64,000 bases of DNA from Synechocystis sp. PCC 7509 (GTDB taxonomy: Bacteria > Cyanobacteriota > Cyanobacteriia > Cyanobacteriales > Chroococcidiopsidaceae): positions 1,321,193 through 1,385,192 of the forward strand of contig NZ_ALVU02000001.1 of the NCBI RefSeq assembly GCF_000332075.2. Direction: 5' to 3'. The position numbers and the translations under genes were made by a program. Within the stretch, counting starts at the first letter, position 1. Every line of letters begins with the position of its first letter. Below are positions 42,986 to 51,135 of this stretch, piece after piece. The notes beneath the pieces were generated by a model. It saw only the letters and a program-made list of their open reading frames with translations. It ran no database searches and had not been told where the DNA came from.

Positions 42986-43011
42986 GCGAAGCAACCTAAG
43001 ACAATGCCAAT

Positions 43012-44241
43012 ATGATTTTTCTCGTAGCTTTTTTAGCTTTCTATGTAGCCTGGAATCTTGGCGCGAACGATGTTGCAAACTCTATGGGGACATCGGTAGG
43101 TTCTAAAGCTGTTACTTTGCGCCAAGCTTTGGTAATTGCTGGAGTTTTAGAGTTTACCGGAGCGGTATTATTTGGACAAGAAGTATCGCAAACTTTAGCT
43201 ACCGAAATTGTTAACCCGGCTTTATTTACTGATGCACCGCAAGTATTATTAATTGGGATGGCTTCAGTTTTAATTGCTTGTGGAGTATGGCTACAAATTG
43301 CTACCAGTCGCGGCTTACCTGTAGCATCATCTCATGCGGTGGTAGGTGCGATCGCGGGTTTTAGTGCTTGTGCGGTAGGAATAAATGCGATCGCTTGGTC
43401 ATCTATTGGTTTAATTACTATAGGTTGGATAGTTACACCAATACTTAGCGGGTTAATTGCAGTTTTACTTTACAGCACGATTAAACATTGGATTTTAGAT
43501 AAAACCAACAAAGTACAGCAATTAGATGAGTGGATTCCTTGGCTAAGTGTTGCTTTAGTTGGCGTATTTGGGATAATTGTTTTACCACCGATTACCAACA
43601 CGCCATTAATTGCTAATTTACCCATTCCTCGCCAGGATGTTGCTCTAGCAATTGGGGGATTGGCGGCTATAAGTATTACTTTTAATGCTTGGCGACAGTT
43701 AGCCGCCGATAAAAATGTAGATGATAGCGTTGTTATTGAGCGCCAATTAGCCAAATTTCAACTCTTGAGTGCTTGCTTTGTCGCCTTTGCTCACGGTTCT
43801 AACGATGTGGGAAATGCGATCGCACCTCTAGCCGTAATTGCCTATATTAACAATACTGGTAGCGTTCCCCAAGGAGTCTTAAATATACCTTTGTGGATTT
43901 TAATTCTAGGCGGTGCGGGTATCGTAGCGGGTTTAGCAGTTTGGGGGAAAAAAGTCATTGCCACCATTGGCGAAAGTATTATTACCTTGCAACCTAGCGG
44001 TGGTTTTTGTGCAGAATTGGCGACAGCAACCACAATTTTGCTGGCTTCTCGCTTGGGTTTACCTGTTTCTACTTCCCATGCTTTAGTTGGCGGCGTTGTG
44101 GGAATTGGACTTGTGCAAAACTATAAGTCAATTCAATTTTCAACGTTGAAAAATATTGCTTTAGCTTGGGTTGTTACCATCCCCATTAGCGCCGCCTTAA
44201 GTGCAGGTTTGTTTAGCTTGGCAAGGTTATTGTTTTTTTAG
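43012..44241 (+). CDS. PiT-family inorganic phosphate transporter
   Basis: 409-residue inner-membrane cation-phosphate symporter. The two inverted half-repeats carry the family signatures: NLGANDVANSMGTSVGSKAV at the start with PVASSHAVVGAIAG, and AHGSNDVGNAIAPLAVI with GLPVSTSHALVGGVVGIG in the second half. About ten to twelve hydrophobic helices. Low-affinity phosphate uptake is the usual role. ATG start; stops two bases from the convergent hisZ. Confidence 0.95.
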   Translation: MIFLVAFLAFYVAWNLGANDVANSMGTSVGSKAVTLRQALVIAGVLEFTGAVLFGQEVSQTLATEIVNPALFTDAPQVLLIGMASVLIACGVWLQIATSRGLPVASSHAVVGAIAGFSACAVGINAIAWSSIGLITIGWIVTPILSGLIAVLLYSTIKHWILDKTNKVQQLDEWIPWLSVALVGVFGIIVLPPITNTPLIANLPIPRQDVALAIGGLAAISITFNAWRQLAADKNVDDSVVIERQLAKFQLLSACFVAFAHGSNDVGNAIAPLAVIAYINNTGSVPQGVLNIPLWILILGGAGIVAGLAVWGKKVIATIGESIITLQPSGGFCAELATATTILLASRLGLPVSTSHALVGGVVGIGLVQNYKSIQFSTLKNIALAWVVTIPISAALSAGLFSLARLLFF

Positions 44242-44243
44242 TA

Positions 44244-45488
44244 TCAACAGGAAATGTGCGATCGCGCATTTAATGATTCAATGGTTGGCATACCTCCAGC
44301 TTTAATCCAAGCAATTTGTCCAATGCGCCGATTACGGGCGTATTCGCGGATAATGTGGCTGTTTCTGCCTTCTAACTCCATTTCTACTTGCACTTGATGA
44401 CTAGAACTTCTCAATTTCTGAGCGTAAGCAAAAGCGTCGGCGTAAGCATTGGGGTTTTCGGGAACTACTAACCAATTACTCGCCGGGGTAAACTTGGGTA
44501 ATTGACTGCTACCGAGTAAAACTTGCTGCAATTCCTCAATATTGAGCGCAAAGCCAATTCCTGGGGATGACTCGCCTTGAGGATGATAAAGCCCTAAAAG
44601 CCGATCGTAGCGTCCCCCTTGCCCTAGTATATGAGTTTGGTTGCGATCGCTAACTACTTCAAAAACTATCCCTGTGTAATAGTCCAAAGTCTGCACCAAA
44701 CTTAAGTCTAAAATCAAGGGAAATTGACTATTAACGCCCGGATAACATTCGTCTAGCAAAGCTATTAAAGATTTTAGATGATGTACTGCTTCTATTTGCG
44801 ACTCATCCAAGTCTAAACTTGCAACTTGTTGTAAAACATCGGCGGGATTCCCGCGCAAGTCTAGTAATAATAGGCTTCGGGCTTTTAGTTCATCACTCAA
44901 AGGTAGGTTTTCTAAAGTTACTCTATCCAAAGATGCGATCGCTTTTCTAACAGTATCTTGCAATTGGGGAGGAAAAGGAGACAGTAAACTCCGAGCAATC
45001 CCCGCTTCTCCTAAAATCAATCGCCAATTTGTTAATCCTAGTTCCTGCAAGCACTCCGCCACAAGCAGCAGTATTTCCGCATCCGCAAATCCACCCCCAC
45101 CGCCTAACAACTCTACTCCAGCTTGATAAAACTCTTGCTGACGATTGTAGGAACTGCCTTTAGTGCGACGAAATACGTTAGCCGTATAATACAACCTTTG
45201 CGGATAAGTTACGCCCGCCATGCGCGTTACGGCGGCTCTCGCAATGGAAGCTGTAAGTTCGGGACGCAAACCTAATTCTTCCTCCTCTGCGCCTTGCAAC
45301 TGAATTACTGAGCGTCGCTCAATCGCTCCTCCCGCCATCAGTGTATCTAATCGCTCTAAAGTTGAAGTAATAATTTGGTGATAGCCATAGCGTTGAAATA
45401 CTTGCTGCAATCGCTCTTCAATCCAGTGTTTTTGAGCAACATCTAGCGGTAATAAGTCCCTTGCGCCTGTGGGTGGTTGATAAATCAT
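44244..45488 (-). CDS. hisZ: ATP phosphoribosyltransferase regulatory subunit
   Basis: 414 residues. HisRS-like protein lacking tRNA charging, required with short HisG for the first step of histidine synthesis. GARDLLPLDVAQKHWIEERL, ERRSVIQLQGAEEEELGLRP, FRRTKGSSYNRQQEFYQAGV and TLDYYTGIVFEVV, LGQGGRYDRLLGLY are class II synthetase-like blocks in the HisZ version. The C-terminal anticodon-like domain is reduced. The ATG overlaps the end of the J-domain gene by four bases (ATGA), so the two are coupled. Confidence 0.92.
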   Translation of the reverse strand: MIYQPPTGARDLLPLDVAQKHWIEERLQQVFQRYGYHQIITSTLERLDTLMAGGAIERRSVIQLQGAEEEELGLRPELTASIARAAVTRMAGVTYPQRLYYTANVFRRTKGSSYNRQQEFYQAGVELLGGGGGFADAEILLLVAECLQELGLTNWRLILGEAGIARSLLSPFPPQLQDTVRKAIASLDRVTLENLPLSDELKARSLLLLDLRGNPADVLQQVASLDLDESQIEAVHHLKSLIALLDECYPGVNSQFPLILDLSLVQTLDYYTGIVFEVVSDRNQTHILGQGGRYDRLLGLYHPQGESSPGIGFALNIEELQQVLLGSSQLPKFTPASNWLVVPENPNAYADAFAYAQKLRSSSHQVQVEMELEGRNSHIIREYARNRRIGQIAWIKAGGMPTIESLNARSHISC

Positions 45489-46420
45489 TTGTTTTTCTTC
45501 CCACCAAACAAACCGCCAAACAAACCACCTTTTGGTTTATCAGCGCCTGCTCCTGTCGTTTTCGCTGGATGGGTTTGTCCTTCTATTTTTGGTACAGCTT
45601 CTGCTAATACTTGCTTGCTTCTTAATGCCATTGGTTCATTTGGATTTAGTTGTAAAGCTTTATTAATGTGAACCCTAGCCATTGTTAATTGATTTTGCTT
45701 TAAATAAACTATTCCCATTAAACTATGAGCAATAGTATTATTAGGTTCTAATTTTAGAGCATCTTGCAACTCTACTCTGGCGTGAGCAAAGTTATTTTTT
45801 TCCATCAATTTTTGAGCGCGGCGTAGGTATTGTTCCACCAGAGTTTCAGGAGCTGGCGCGTCTGGTGGAGGCGGCGTTTGCTTGCTGTCCTCTAGGGCTT
45901 TTGACACATTACTTGGAAACGATTGCGATGTAGACGTAAATGCTCTATCTGCTTGACGCATTAAATAGACTAAATTTAGTTCGCTAATTTGAGCAATAAT
46001 TTCTAAAACTCGATCTAAGTCTTCGTATTGATTGAGAGCAAGTTTGTGTAGTGCCGTTTTATAAGTATGTTCGATGTTATTTGTTTTAGCTAATTCCTGG
46101 GATGCTTCGTGCTGAAACTGCGGGTTTTGTTCTTGTCTTACTCGTTTACTAATATCTTTTAATAGCACAGTATACTCAGCCCGCGATCGCTCGGTAGTGA
46201 ATTTTTCGTAAGCTGGATTAACAATCTTAGAAAATAAGTCATTAGCTTTTTGTCTTGCCACTTCTCCCTTAGCCGCCGTGCTATCAGGGTGCAGGCGGCG
46301 AGCAATTTTTAGGTATTGTTGGCGAATATCCTTAAAATCTGCATCAATAGGTATACCTAAGACTGCATGGCAATCTGTAAAATCAAATTTGAATAGTCCA
46401 ATATCAATATATAAAGACAT
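45485..46420 (-). CDS. J-domain and TPR protein
   Basis: 311 residues. N-terminal J domain: CHAVLGIPIDADFKDIRQQY and the HPD motif in RRLHPDS, residues about 15-85, so it should stimulate an Hsp70. Residues about 200-275 hold two TPR units (AHARVELQDALKLEPNN, MARVHINKALQLNPNE). The C-terminus is Gly/Lys-rich (GGLFGGLFGGKKNK). A proline-rich linker joins the halves. Translationally coupled to hisZ, with no obvious functional relation. Confidence 0.87.
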   Translation of the reverse strand: MSLYIDIGLFKFDFTDCHAVLGIPIDADFKDIRQQYLKIARRLHPDSTAAKGEVARQKANDLFSKIVNPAYEKFTTERSRAEYTVLLKDISKRVRQEQNPQFQHEASQELAKTNNIEHTYKTALHKLALNQYEDLDRVLEIIAQISELNLVYLMRQADRAFTSTSQSFPSNVSKALEDSKQTPPPPDAPAPETLVEQYLRRAQKLMEKNNFAHARVELQDALKLEPNNTIAHSLMGIVYLKQNQLTMARVHINKALQLNPNEPMALRSKQVLAEAVPKIEGQTHPAKTTGAGADKPKGGLFGGLFGGKKNK

Positions 46421-46539
46421 AAAACGCTGTTCGCTTGCCTGCCATAAAAGTTTAATTTACGGGTGCTATAATCCCCTTCTAGCTAAGTCAAAACGGTAAC
46501 ATCTATTCCTTGCTATTTAGCTAATTATATTGTTTATAT

Positions 46540-47349
46540 CTAAGACAACGCCGCAACTTTTATTAGTTCCTGACTTAAGTTATGGTGAATCAAGCCATTG
46601 GTAGCCAAAATTCGCCCAGACTCAATACTTAATGGACTTTGATCGTAAGCTGTAACTTTTCCCCCAGCTTCTTGAAGTAAAATCACCCCCGCGCTGATAT
46701 CCCAAGGGGCAATTCCCCGCTCCCAGTAACCATCTAAACGCCCGCAAGCAACATGAGCCAAATCTAAAGCTGCCGAACCACTGCGCCGTACTCCTTGAGT
46801 AAGATGGGTAAGATGACAAAATTCGGCATAGTTATTATCTGCCGTTTCGTGGCGATCGTAGGCAAAACCAGACACCAAGAGGCTTTCACTTAATTTATTT
46901 GTGGTAGAAACTTGAATAGGGCGACGATTTTTGGTAGCGCCTAGTCCCCTAGCAGCACGAAATAATTCTTGAGCAAAGGGATCGAAAATAACGCCAACTT
47001 CTGGAATCCCATCAACTAGCAATCCAATAGAAACGGCAAAAAAGGGGTATTGATGAGCGTAATTAGTTGTGCCATCAAGAGGATCTATAGCCCACAAATA
47101 TTGACTTTCGGCTAATCCTAGTTTGCCCGATTCTTCCGCAAGGATTGAATGATTAGGAAAGTGTCGCTGCAAAATTTCCAATACTACAGCTTCGGAAGCT
47201 TTGTCAGCAACGGTTACTAAGTCTCCTGGGCGACCTTTTTGAGTTGCCGTACCAATATTACCTAAATAATCTAGCAAGACTTCACCCGCAGCGAGAGCCG
47301 CTTCGGTGGCAATTTCTAAAAAACCTGACAATTGTGATGATGAAGTCAT
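46540..47349 (-). CDS. inositol monophosphatase-family phosphatase
   Basis: About 269 residues from the ATG at 47349 (MTSSSQLSGF). Metal-dependent phosphatase: ILAEESG, WAIDPLDGTTNYAHQYPFFA, and WERGIAPWDISAGVILLQEA carry the Glu and Asp ligands of the IMPase family. Substrate may be inositol phosphate, histidinol phosphate or another sugar phosphate. The start lies two bases after the nuclease stop; the longer frame into the nuclease gene is rejected. Last gene of the ferredoxin-nuclease-phosphatase operon. Confidence 0.9.
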   Translation of the reverse strand: MTSSSQLSGFLEIATEAALAAGEVLLDYLGNIGTATQKGRPGDLVTVADKASEAVVLEILQRHFPNHSILAEESGKLGLAESQYLWAIDPLDGTTNYAHQYPFFAVSIGLLVDGIPEVGVIFDPFAQELFRAARGLGATKNRRPIQVSTTNKLSESLLVSGFAYDRHETADNNYAEFCHLTHLTQGVRRSGSAALDLAHVACGRLDGYWERGIAPWDISAGVILLQEAGGKVTAYDQSPLSIESGRILATNGLIHHNLSQELIKVAALS

Positions 47350-47351
47350 AA

Positions 47352-47846
47352 TTAGCGATACTGAGCGCGAAATTCGGCAGGAGTCAGAGTCATTGGTTGT
47401 TTGGCGTTCCAAATTCCCTGCTCTTGAAGTCTAGCCCATTCTTGAGCGCGAACTAACCGCGTGTCATATTTGTGATTGGGCGACTTCATGGCAACTAATA
47501 CTACGCCTTGTTTTACCAAATATTCATTCACTAACAAGTCGCTCCACACGTAAGCTAAGTACCGTCCAAATTCATCTTGTTTTTGTTCGTCAAATTCTAG
47601 GATTACCTGTTTATTTGCGATCACCTGAGCTAAAGAATTTTTGGCGACTTGCCCGTGCGGCTGTTGTTGCATATTGGGCGCATCAATCCCAATTAGCCGC
47701 ACAAGCATTGTTTTTCCTTTGCTAACTACTTCGATAGTTTGTCCGCTAGTTACTTGTTTTACTTGTACTGTCAAGCCTTGAGGCTTAGTTGCATTTTGAC
47801 ATCCAACTAGAAGTAATAGGATACAAACAAACTTTTTATTCCTCAT
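47352..47846 (-). CDS. thermonuclease-family (SNase) lipoprotein
   Basis: 164 residues. Signal peptide with lipobox LLLLVGC at Cys15, so a membrane-anchored exported protein. SNase fold: VRLIGIDAP with the active-site Arg/Asp, KNSLAQVIANKQVILEFDE, QDEFGRYLAYVW with Glu/Arg, and RLQEQGIWN. Probably a calcium-dependent nuclease outside the cytoplasm. It overlaps the ferredoxin gene by 11 bp and is followed two bases later by the phosphatase. Confidence 0.9.
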   Translation of the reverse strand: MRNKKFVCILLLLVGCQNATKPQGLTVQVKQVTSGQTIEVVSKGKTMLVRLIGIDAPNMQQQPHGQVAKNSLAQVIANKQVILEFDEQKQDEFGRYLAYVWSDLLVNEYLVKQGVVLVAMKSPNHKYDTRLVRAQEWARLQEQGIWNAKQPMTLTPAEFRAQYR

Positions 47847-48204
47847 CTAAGGGCAAACCGACTTTAACTTTACCTTTGCCGAAGTATTGCCCAAATTGAA
47901 GTTCGTATACCTCGTCTTCGTCTTGGGTTTCTACTTCCAAGTCAGAGCGGGCATAACTTACACACAATAGAGCATAGCCTTGTTTGCGTAATTCGTGCGA
48001 TAGTCCCATTGCTTCCGGCTGATAGATTTCTCCCGATACTACCCGCACGGCGCAGGCGGTACAAGCGCCATTGCGACACAAGTAAGGTAATTTTACCCCT
48101 TGATTTTCAGCGTTTTGCAAAATGTAGCTTGTTTCTGGTACTTGCAGGGTGTGGACTTGGTTAGAAAGGCGATCGCGAATCTTAACGGTGAAGTAACGAG
48201 TCAT
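47836..48204 (-). CDS. plant-type [2Fe-2S] ferredoxin with C-terminal extension
   Basis: 122 residues. The cluster-binding pattern is CRNGACTACAVRVVSGEI plus the last cysteine in YALLCVSYARSDLEVETQ, residues about 43-85. The 25-residue acidic tail EDEVYELQFGQYFGKG... goes beyond photosynthetic PetF and resembles the divergent chloroplast/cyanobacterial ferredoxins of the FdC group. Donor and acceptor unknown. First gene of an overlapping operon; tRNA-Ser lies upstream on the other strand. Confidence 0.9.
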   Translation of the reverse strand: MTRYFTVKIRDRLSNQVHTLQVPETSYILQNAENQGVKLPYLCRNGACTACAVRVVSGEIYQPEAMGLSHELRKQGYALLCVSYARSDLEVETQDEDEVYELQFGQYFGKGKVKVGLPLDEE

Positions 48205-48277
48205 AATTAAAAGAAATATTTTCAGCTTTATTTAATTTAGCGCCTGATTGCGTGTACAATTGGAGATCGCGACATCT

Positions 48278-48362
48278 GGAGAGGTGGCCGAGTGGTTGAA
48301 GGCGCAGCACTGGAAATGCTGTGTAGGGTAACTTATCGAGGGTTCGAATCCCTCCCTCTCCG
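48278..48362 (+). tRNA. tRNA-Ser (anticodon GGA)
   Basis: Cloverleaf reads acceptor GGAGAGG with CCTCTCC and discriminator G. The D arm is GCCGAGTGGTTGAAGGC, the anticodon arm GCAGCACTGGAAATGCTGT with GGA in the loop, then a long variable arm GTAGGGTAACTTATC as in class II tRNAs, and T arm GAGGGTTCGAATCCCTC. CCA is not encoded. About 85 bases. It decodes UCC and UCU. Confidence 0.96.
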
Positions 48363-48490
48363 TTTCTAAAGCCCTTGCTATGCAATAGTTTGACTCTATT
48401 ATCTCCAAGAAATAATCTTGAAGGTAATTCAATAGTTTGCTACCTTATACACTAATAAAATTGTTAAAAAGCGCTTATTATGCAATCGAG

Positions 48491-48706
48491 CTAGATATCT
48501 ACTTTGCTGTTTTCTGGTGCAACACCTAGCTTTGCTTTTCTCAAACGGTAAGCATTTAAAGGACTATTACGAATATCTGCTTCGGCTAGAGCGATCGCTT
48601 CATCTAAAATTAAATTGAGAGCATCAAACTGACGGCAGACTTCCTGCATCCTTTCAATAGAGCGTCTTCTTGTTTCTGGATCGGGAATTCTGGGTTGATC
48701 GTTCAT
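48491..48706 (-). CDS. small hypothetical protein, second of a coupled pair
   Basis: About 71 residues from the ATG at 48706, which overlaps the stop of the upstream gene (ATGA). Sequence is helical and acidic in the middle (FDALNLILDEAIALAEADIR) with a basic DPETRRRSIERM start. No family recognised. The pair shows good codon usage and coupling, so both are probably real. Confidence 0.6.
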   Translation of the reverse strand: MNDQPRIPDPETRRRSIERMQEVCRQFDALNLILDEAIALAEADIRNSPLNAYRLRKAKLGVAPENSKVDI

Positions 48707-49047
48707 GATAAGCTCCAATTTCTTTTTGTATCTTGGACGCTGGCTTGAGCCGCCGCATTGGTAGCTTCTGCTTGCTCAATTGACGTTTCTAACAATTTTA
48801 AGATAGCAGAAGTAGCTAATGGTTGGGACTCATATACTCTTAAAAGTAAAGTATAGAGTCGGGAGTAAGAAGATGTCGCCCTCTCTCTAACCTTTTGGAG
48901 TTGTTCGAGTTCCGGTGTTGTTTCTTCATTTTCACCGAACTGCTCAAAAATAACTGCTTCTGTTGCGGTGGCTTCATCAATTCGGTCTAATAATTGCCTT
49001 TGCAAATCAAAAATGATTTTTATTATAGACTCTGTTAACTTTGCCAT
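48703..49047 (-). CDS. small hypothetical helical protein, first of a coupled pair
   Basis: About 114 residues from the ATG at 49047 (MAKLTESIIKIIFDLQRQLL). All-helical, with TPELEQLQKVRERATSSYSR and LATSAILKLLETSIEQAEAT. No motif for catalysis, DNA binding or membranes. The longer frame to 49125 has an unlikely N-terminus. A HIP1 site lies just upstream. Confidence 0.6.
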   Translation of the reverse strand: MAKLTESIIKIIFDLQRQLLDRIDEATATEAVIFEQFGENEETTPELEQLQKVRERATSSYSRLYTLLLRVYESQPLATSAILKLLETSIEQAEATNAAAQASVQDTKRNWSLS

Positions 49048-49177
49048 GTAGTTTTGTTTGTAATAATGCGATCGCGCTAAACAGAATACTATGCTTGTAA
49101 GTAAAAAATTATTGATAAAGTTCAATAGCCGAAGTTTTATCTATACTTGAATTTTTATAGCTAATTAGGGCTAACTT

Positions 49178-50950
49178 ATGTCCTCTTTACGTTCTGCTCC
49201 CAGCAAAAAGAATAATACGACTCGTAATGTAGGAAAAAATTATCAATCCTTATTTCTCATGCTGGGCATTACTTTACTAATGTTTGGTGGAATTGGTAGT
49301 CGTTTAGCTTACCTGCAAATTGTCCGAGGTAGCCAATATCGCCAACAAGCAGATAGCAACCGCATTCGCGTCATTCCCAAACAACCAGAACGCGGCACTA
49401 TATTTGATCGCCATGGCAAAATTCTTGCCAGTAGTCGCCTTTCCCATGCGGTGTACGTATGGCCAATAGCTCCCAAAAATGCAGAATGGGCGACAACAAA
49501 GGCGCGACTCTCTCAAATTCTCCAGACTCCTGAAGCAGAAATTCAAAAACGTTTAGAAAAAGCTGGCTATGATTCCTCAACTTTGGTACGAATAGCAAGG
49601 GATCTAACTCCTGCTCAAATCACCGCCTTAGCTGAATATCACAACCAATTAAAAGATGTAGAGGTGTATATAGAAGCCGTGCGAGAATATCCCAATGGTG
49701 AATTAGCCTCTCACGTCCTCGGTTATACCGGAGAAATGAGCGATCGCGAGTTAGTTAAAAAACGCTCTCAAGGCTACCGCCTGGGGGATGTAGTCGGTCA
49801 AATGGGCGTAGAAGCAGCTTTTGAACAACAGCTAAGAGGAGAATGGGGAGGTCAACAAGTAGAAGTAGATGGAAAAGGCAGAATAATCAAAATATTAGGT
49901 GCAAAACCCGCTAAAACCGGGCAAAATGTTTATTTAACTATAGATATAAACTTACAAAAAGCCGCCGAAAAAGCATTAGGACTTCGCCAAGGAGCAATTG
50001 TCGCCCTAGATCCCCGTAATGGCGCAGTTTTAGCCATGGTTAGTCGCCCAGCTTTCGATCCAAATATATTTACTAAACGCATCGCTCCGCAAGCGTGGAA
50101 AAACTTACAAAGTAAAGATCATCCCTTCGTCAACCGCGCTTTGCGAGGCTTTCCCCCGGCGAGTACCTTCAAAATTATTACTACCACCGCCGGAATTGAA
50201 TCCGGCAAATTTGCGCCTAGTACCGTACTGCCAACTTATGCTTGTATGAACATCGGCGGTACAACATTTTGCGACTGGAATCGCGCCGGATTTGGGCCGT
50301 TGGGATTTGCTGGCGCTCTAGCTTGGAGTAGCGATACATTCTTCTATCAAATTGGTAGAGGCGTTGGTGGGCCAACTTTAATTGATTGGACGCGCCGTTA
50401 TGGTTTCGGTAAAAAAACAGGCATAGAATTAGCCTCTGAAGAAGCACGGGGATTAGTTGCTGATGATAAATGGAAGCAAGCAAATCTCGATTTACCTTGG
50501 AGTGTAGGCGATACCGTTAATATGTCCATTGGTCAAGGATTTTTGCAAGTGTCGCCCCTGCAAACAGCGATGATGTTTGCTGTACCAGCCAATGGCGGCT
50601 ACCTAGTCAAACCCCACTTACTCAAAAACAATGAAACTGCCAAAACCTGGCGCAAGTCTCTAAACCTCAAACCTGACACCGTGCGCGTACTGCGTCAAGG
50701 ATTGCGTCAAGTAGTCGATGGCGGAACGGGAAAAGCTTTAAATTCTCCAACTATTCCCCCGGCTTCGGGTAAAAGTGGAACTGCTGAAGCTTTTGGACAT
50801 CAATCTCATACATGGTTTGGCGGCTATGCACCTAGCAGTAAACCGGAAATTGTCGTTGTTGCCTTTGCCGAACATTCTGGAGGTGGCGGTGGCAAAATTT
50901 GCGCTCCGATGGTGTTGCAAGTGATGGAAGCTTATTTTAAAAAGAAATAG
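49178..50950 (+). CDS. mrdA: penicillin-binding protein 2 (peptidoglycan transpeptidase)
   Basis: 590 residues. N-terminal anchor at about 27-46 (FLMLGITLLMFGGIGSRLAY), then the dimerisation segment with QPERGTIFDRHGKILA and GYTGEMSDREL. The transpeptidase domain has the nucleophile Ser329 in PPASTFKI, the SSD motif in WSSDTFFYQIG, and KSGTAE near the C-terminus. Elongation-type class B PBP. ATG start, single gene. Confidence 0.94.
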   Translation: MSSLRSAPSKKNNTTRNVGKNYQSLFLMLGITLLMFGGIGSRLAYLQIVRGSQYRQQADSNRIRVIPKQPERGTIFDRHGKILASSRLSHAVYVWPIAPKNAEWATTKARLSQILQTPEAEIQKRLEKAGYDSSTLVRIARDLTPAQITALAEYHNQLKDVEVYIEAVREYPNGELASHVLGYTGEMSDRELVKKRSQGYRLGDVVGQMGVEAAFEQQLRGEWGGQQVEVDGKGRIIKILGAKPAKTGQNVYLTIDINLQKAAEKALGLRQGAIVALDPRNGAVLAMVSRPAFDPNIFTKRIAPQAWKNLQSKDHPFVNRALRGFPPASTFKIITTTAGIESGKFAPSTVLPTYACMNIGGTTFCDWNRAGFGPLGFAGALAWSSDTFFYQIGRGVGGPTLIDWTRRYGFGKKTGIELASEEARGLVADDKWKQANLDLPWSVGDTVNMSIGQGFLQVSPLQTAMMFAVPANGGYLVKPHLLKNNETAKTWRKSLNLKPDTVRVLRQGLRQVVDGGTGKALNSPTIPPASGKSGTAEAFGHQSHTWFGGYAPSSKPEIVVVAFAEHSGGGGGKICAPMVLQVMEAYFKKK

Positions 50951-51135
50951 TATTTGCATTTATTGTCTTAACTTGGCGATCGCTTGTTAATAAAACGGCT
51001 ATTGACTGCAATAACTAACTATCTACCCATAAAATCAGTGTTTTTAAGCTTTCCGCCTTCAAACCCCTAATATCAATAGCTCGATTAAAAAAGTAGATAA
51101 TCGAGTTTACTGGCTTTGGTGCGATCGCTTTTTAT

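Larger units (their letters stand above)
42665..43011. other. intergenic region with two repeat copies
   Basis: 347 bp between the Uma2 and phosphate transporter genes. Two direct copies of the palindrome family (42728 and 42940) bracket about 180 bp. Within, a minus-strand reading near 42783-42860 (HAQFTCRNYNKTVREIQIL...) is open and protein-like but too short to identify; it may be a decayed gene. The plus-strand frame 42814-42999 runs through a palindrome and is not convincing. Confidence 0.4.

Noticed and set aside
42814-42999. 61-codon plus-strand frame before the phosphate transporter
   Set aside because: Second half is translation of a dispersed palindrome; no family pattern.
48182-48432. 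Minus-strand frames of 66-67 codons
   Set aside because: They run across tRNA-Ser.
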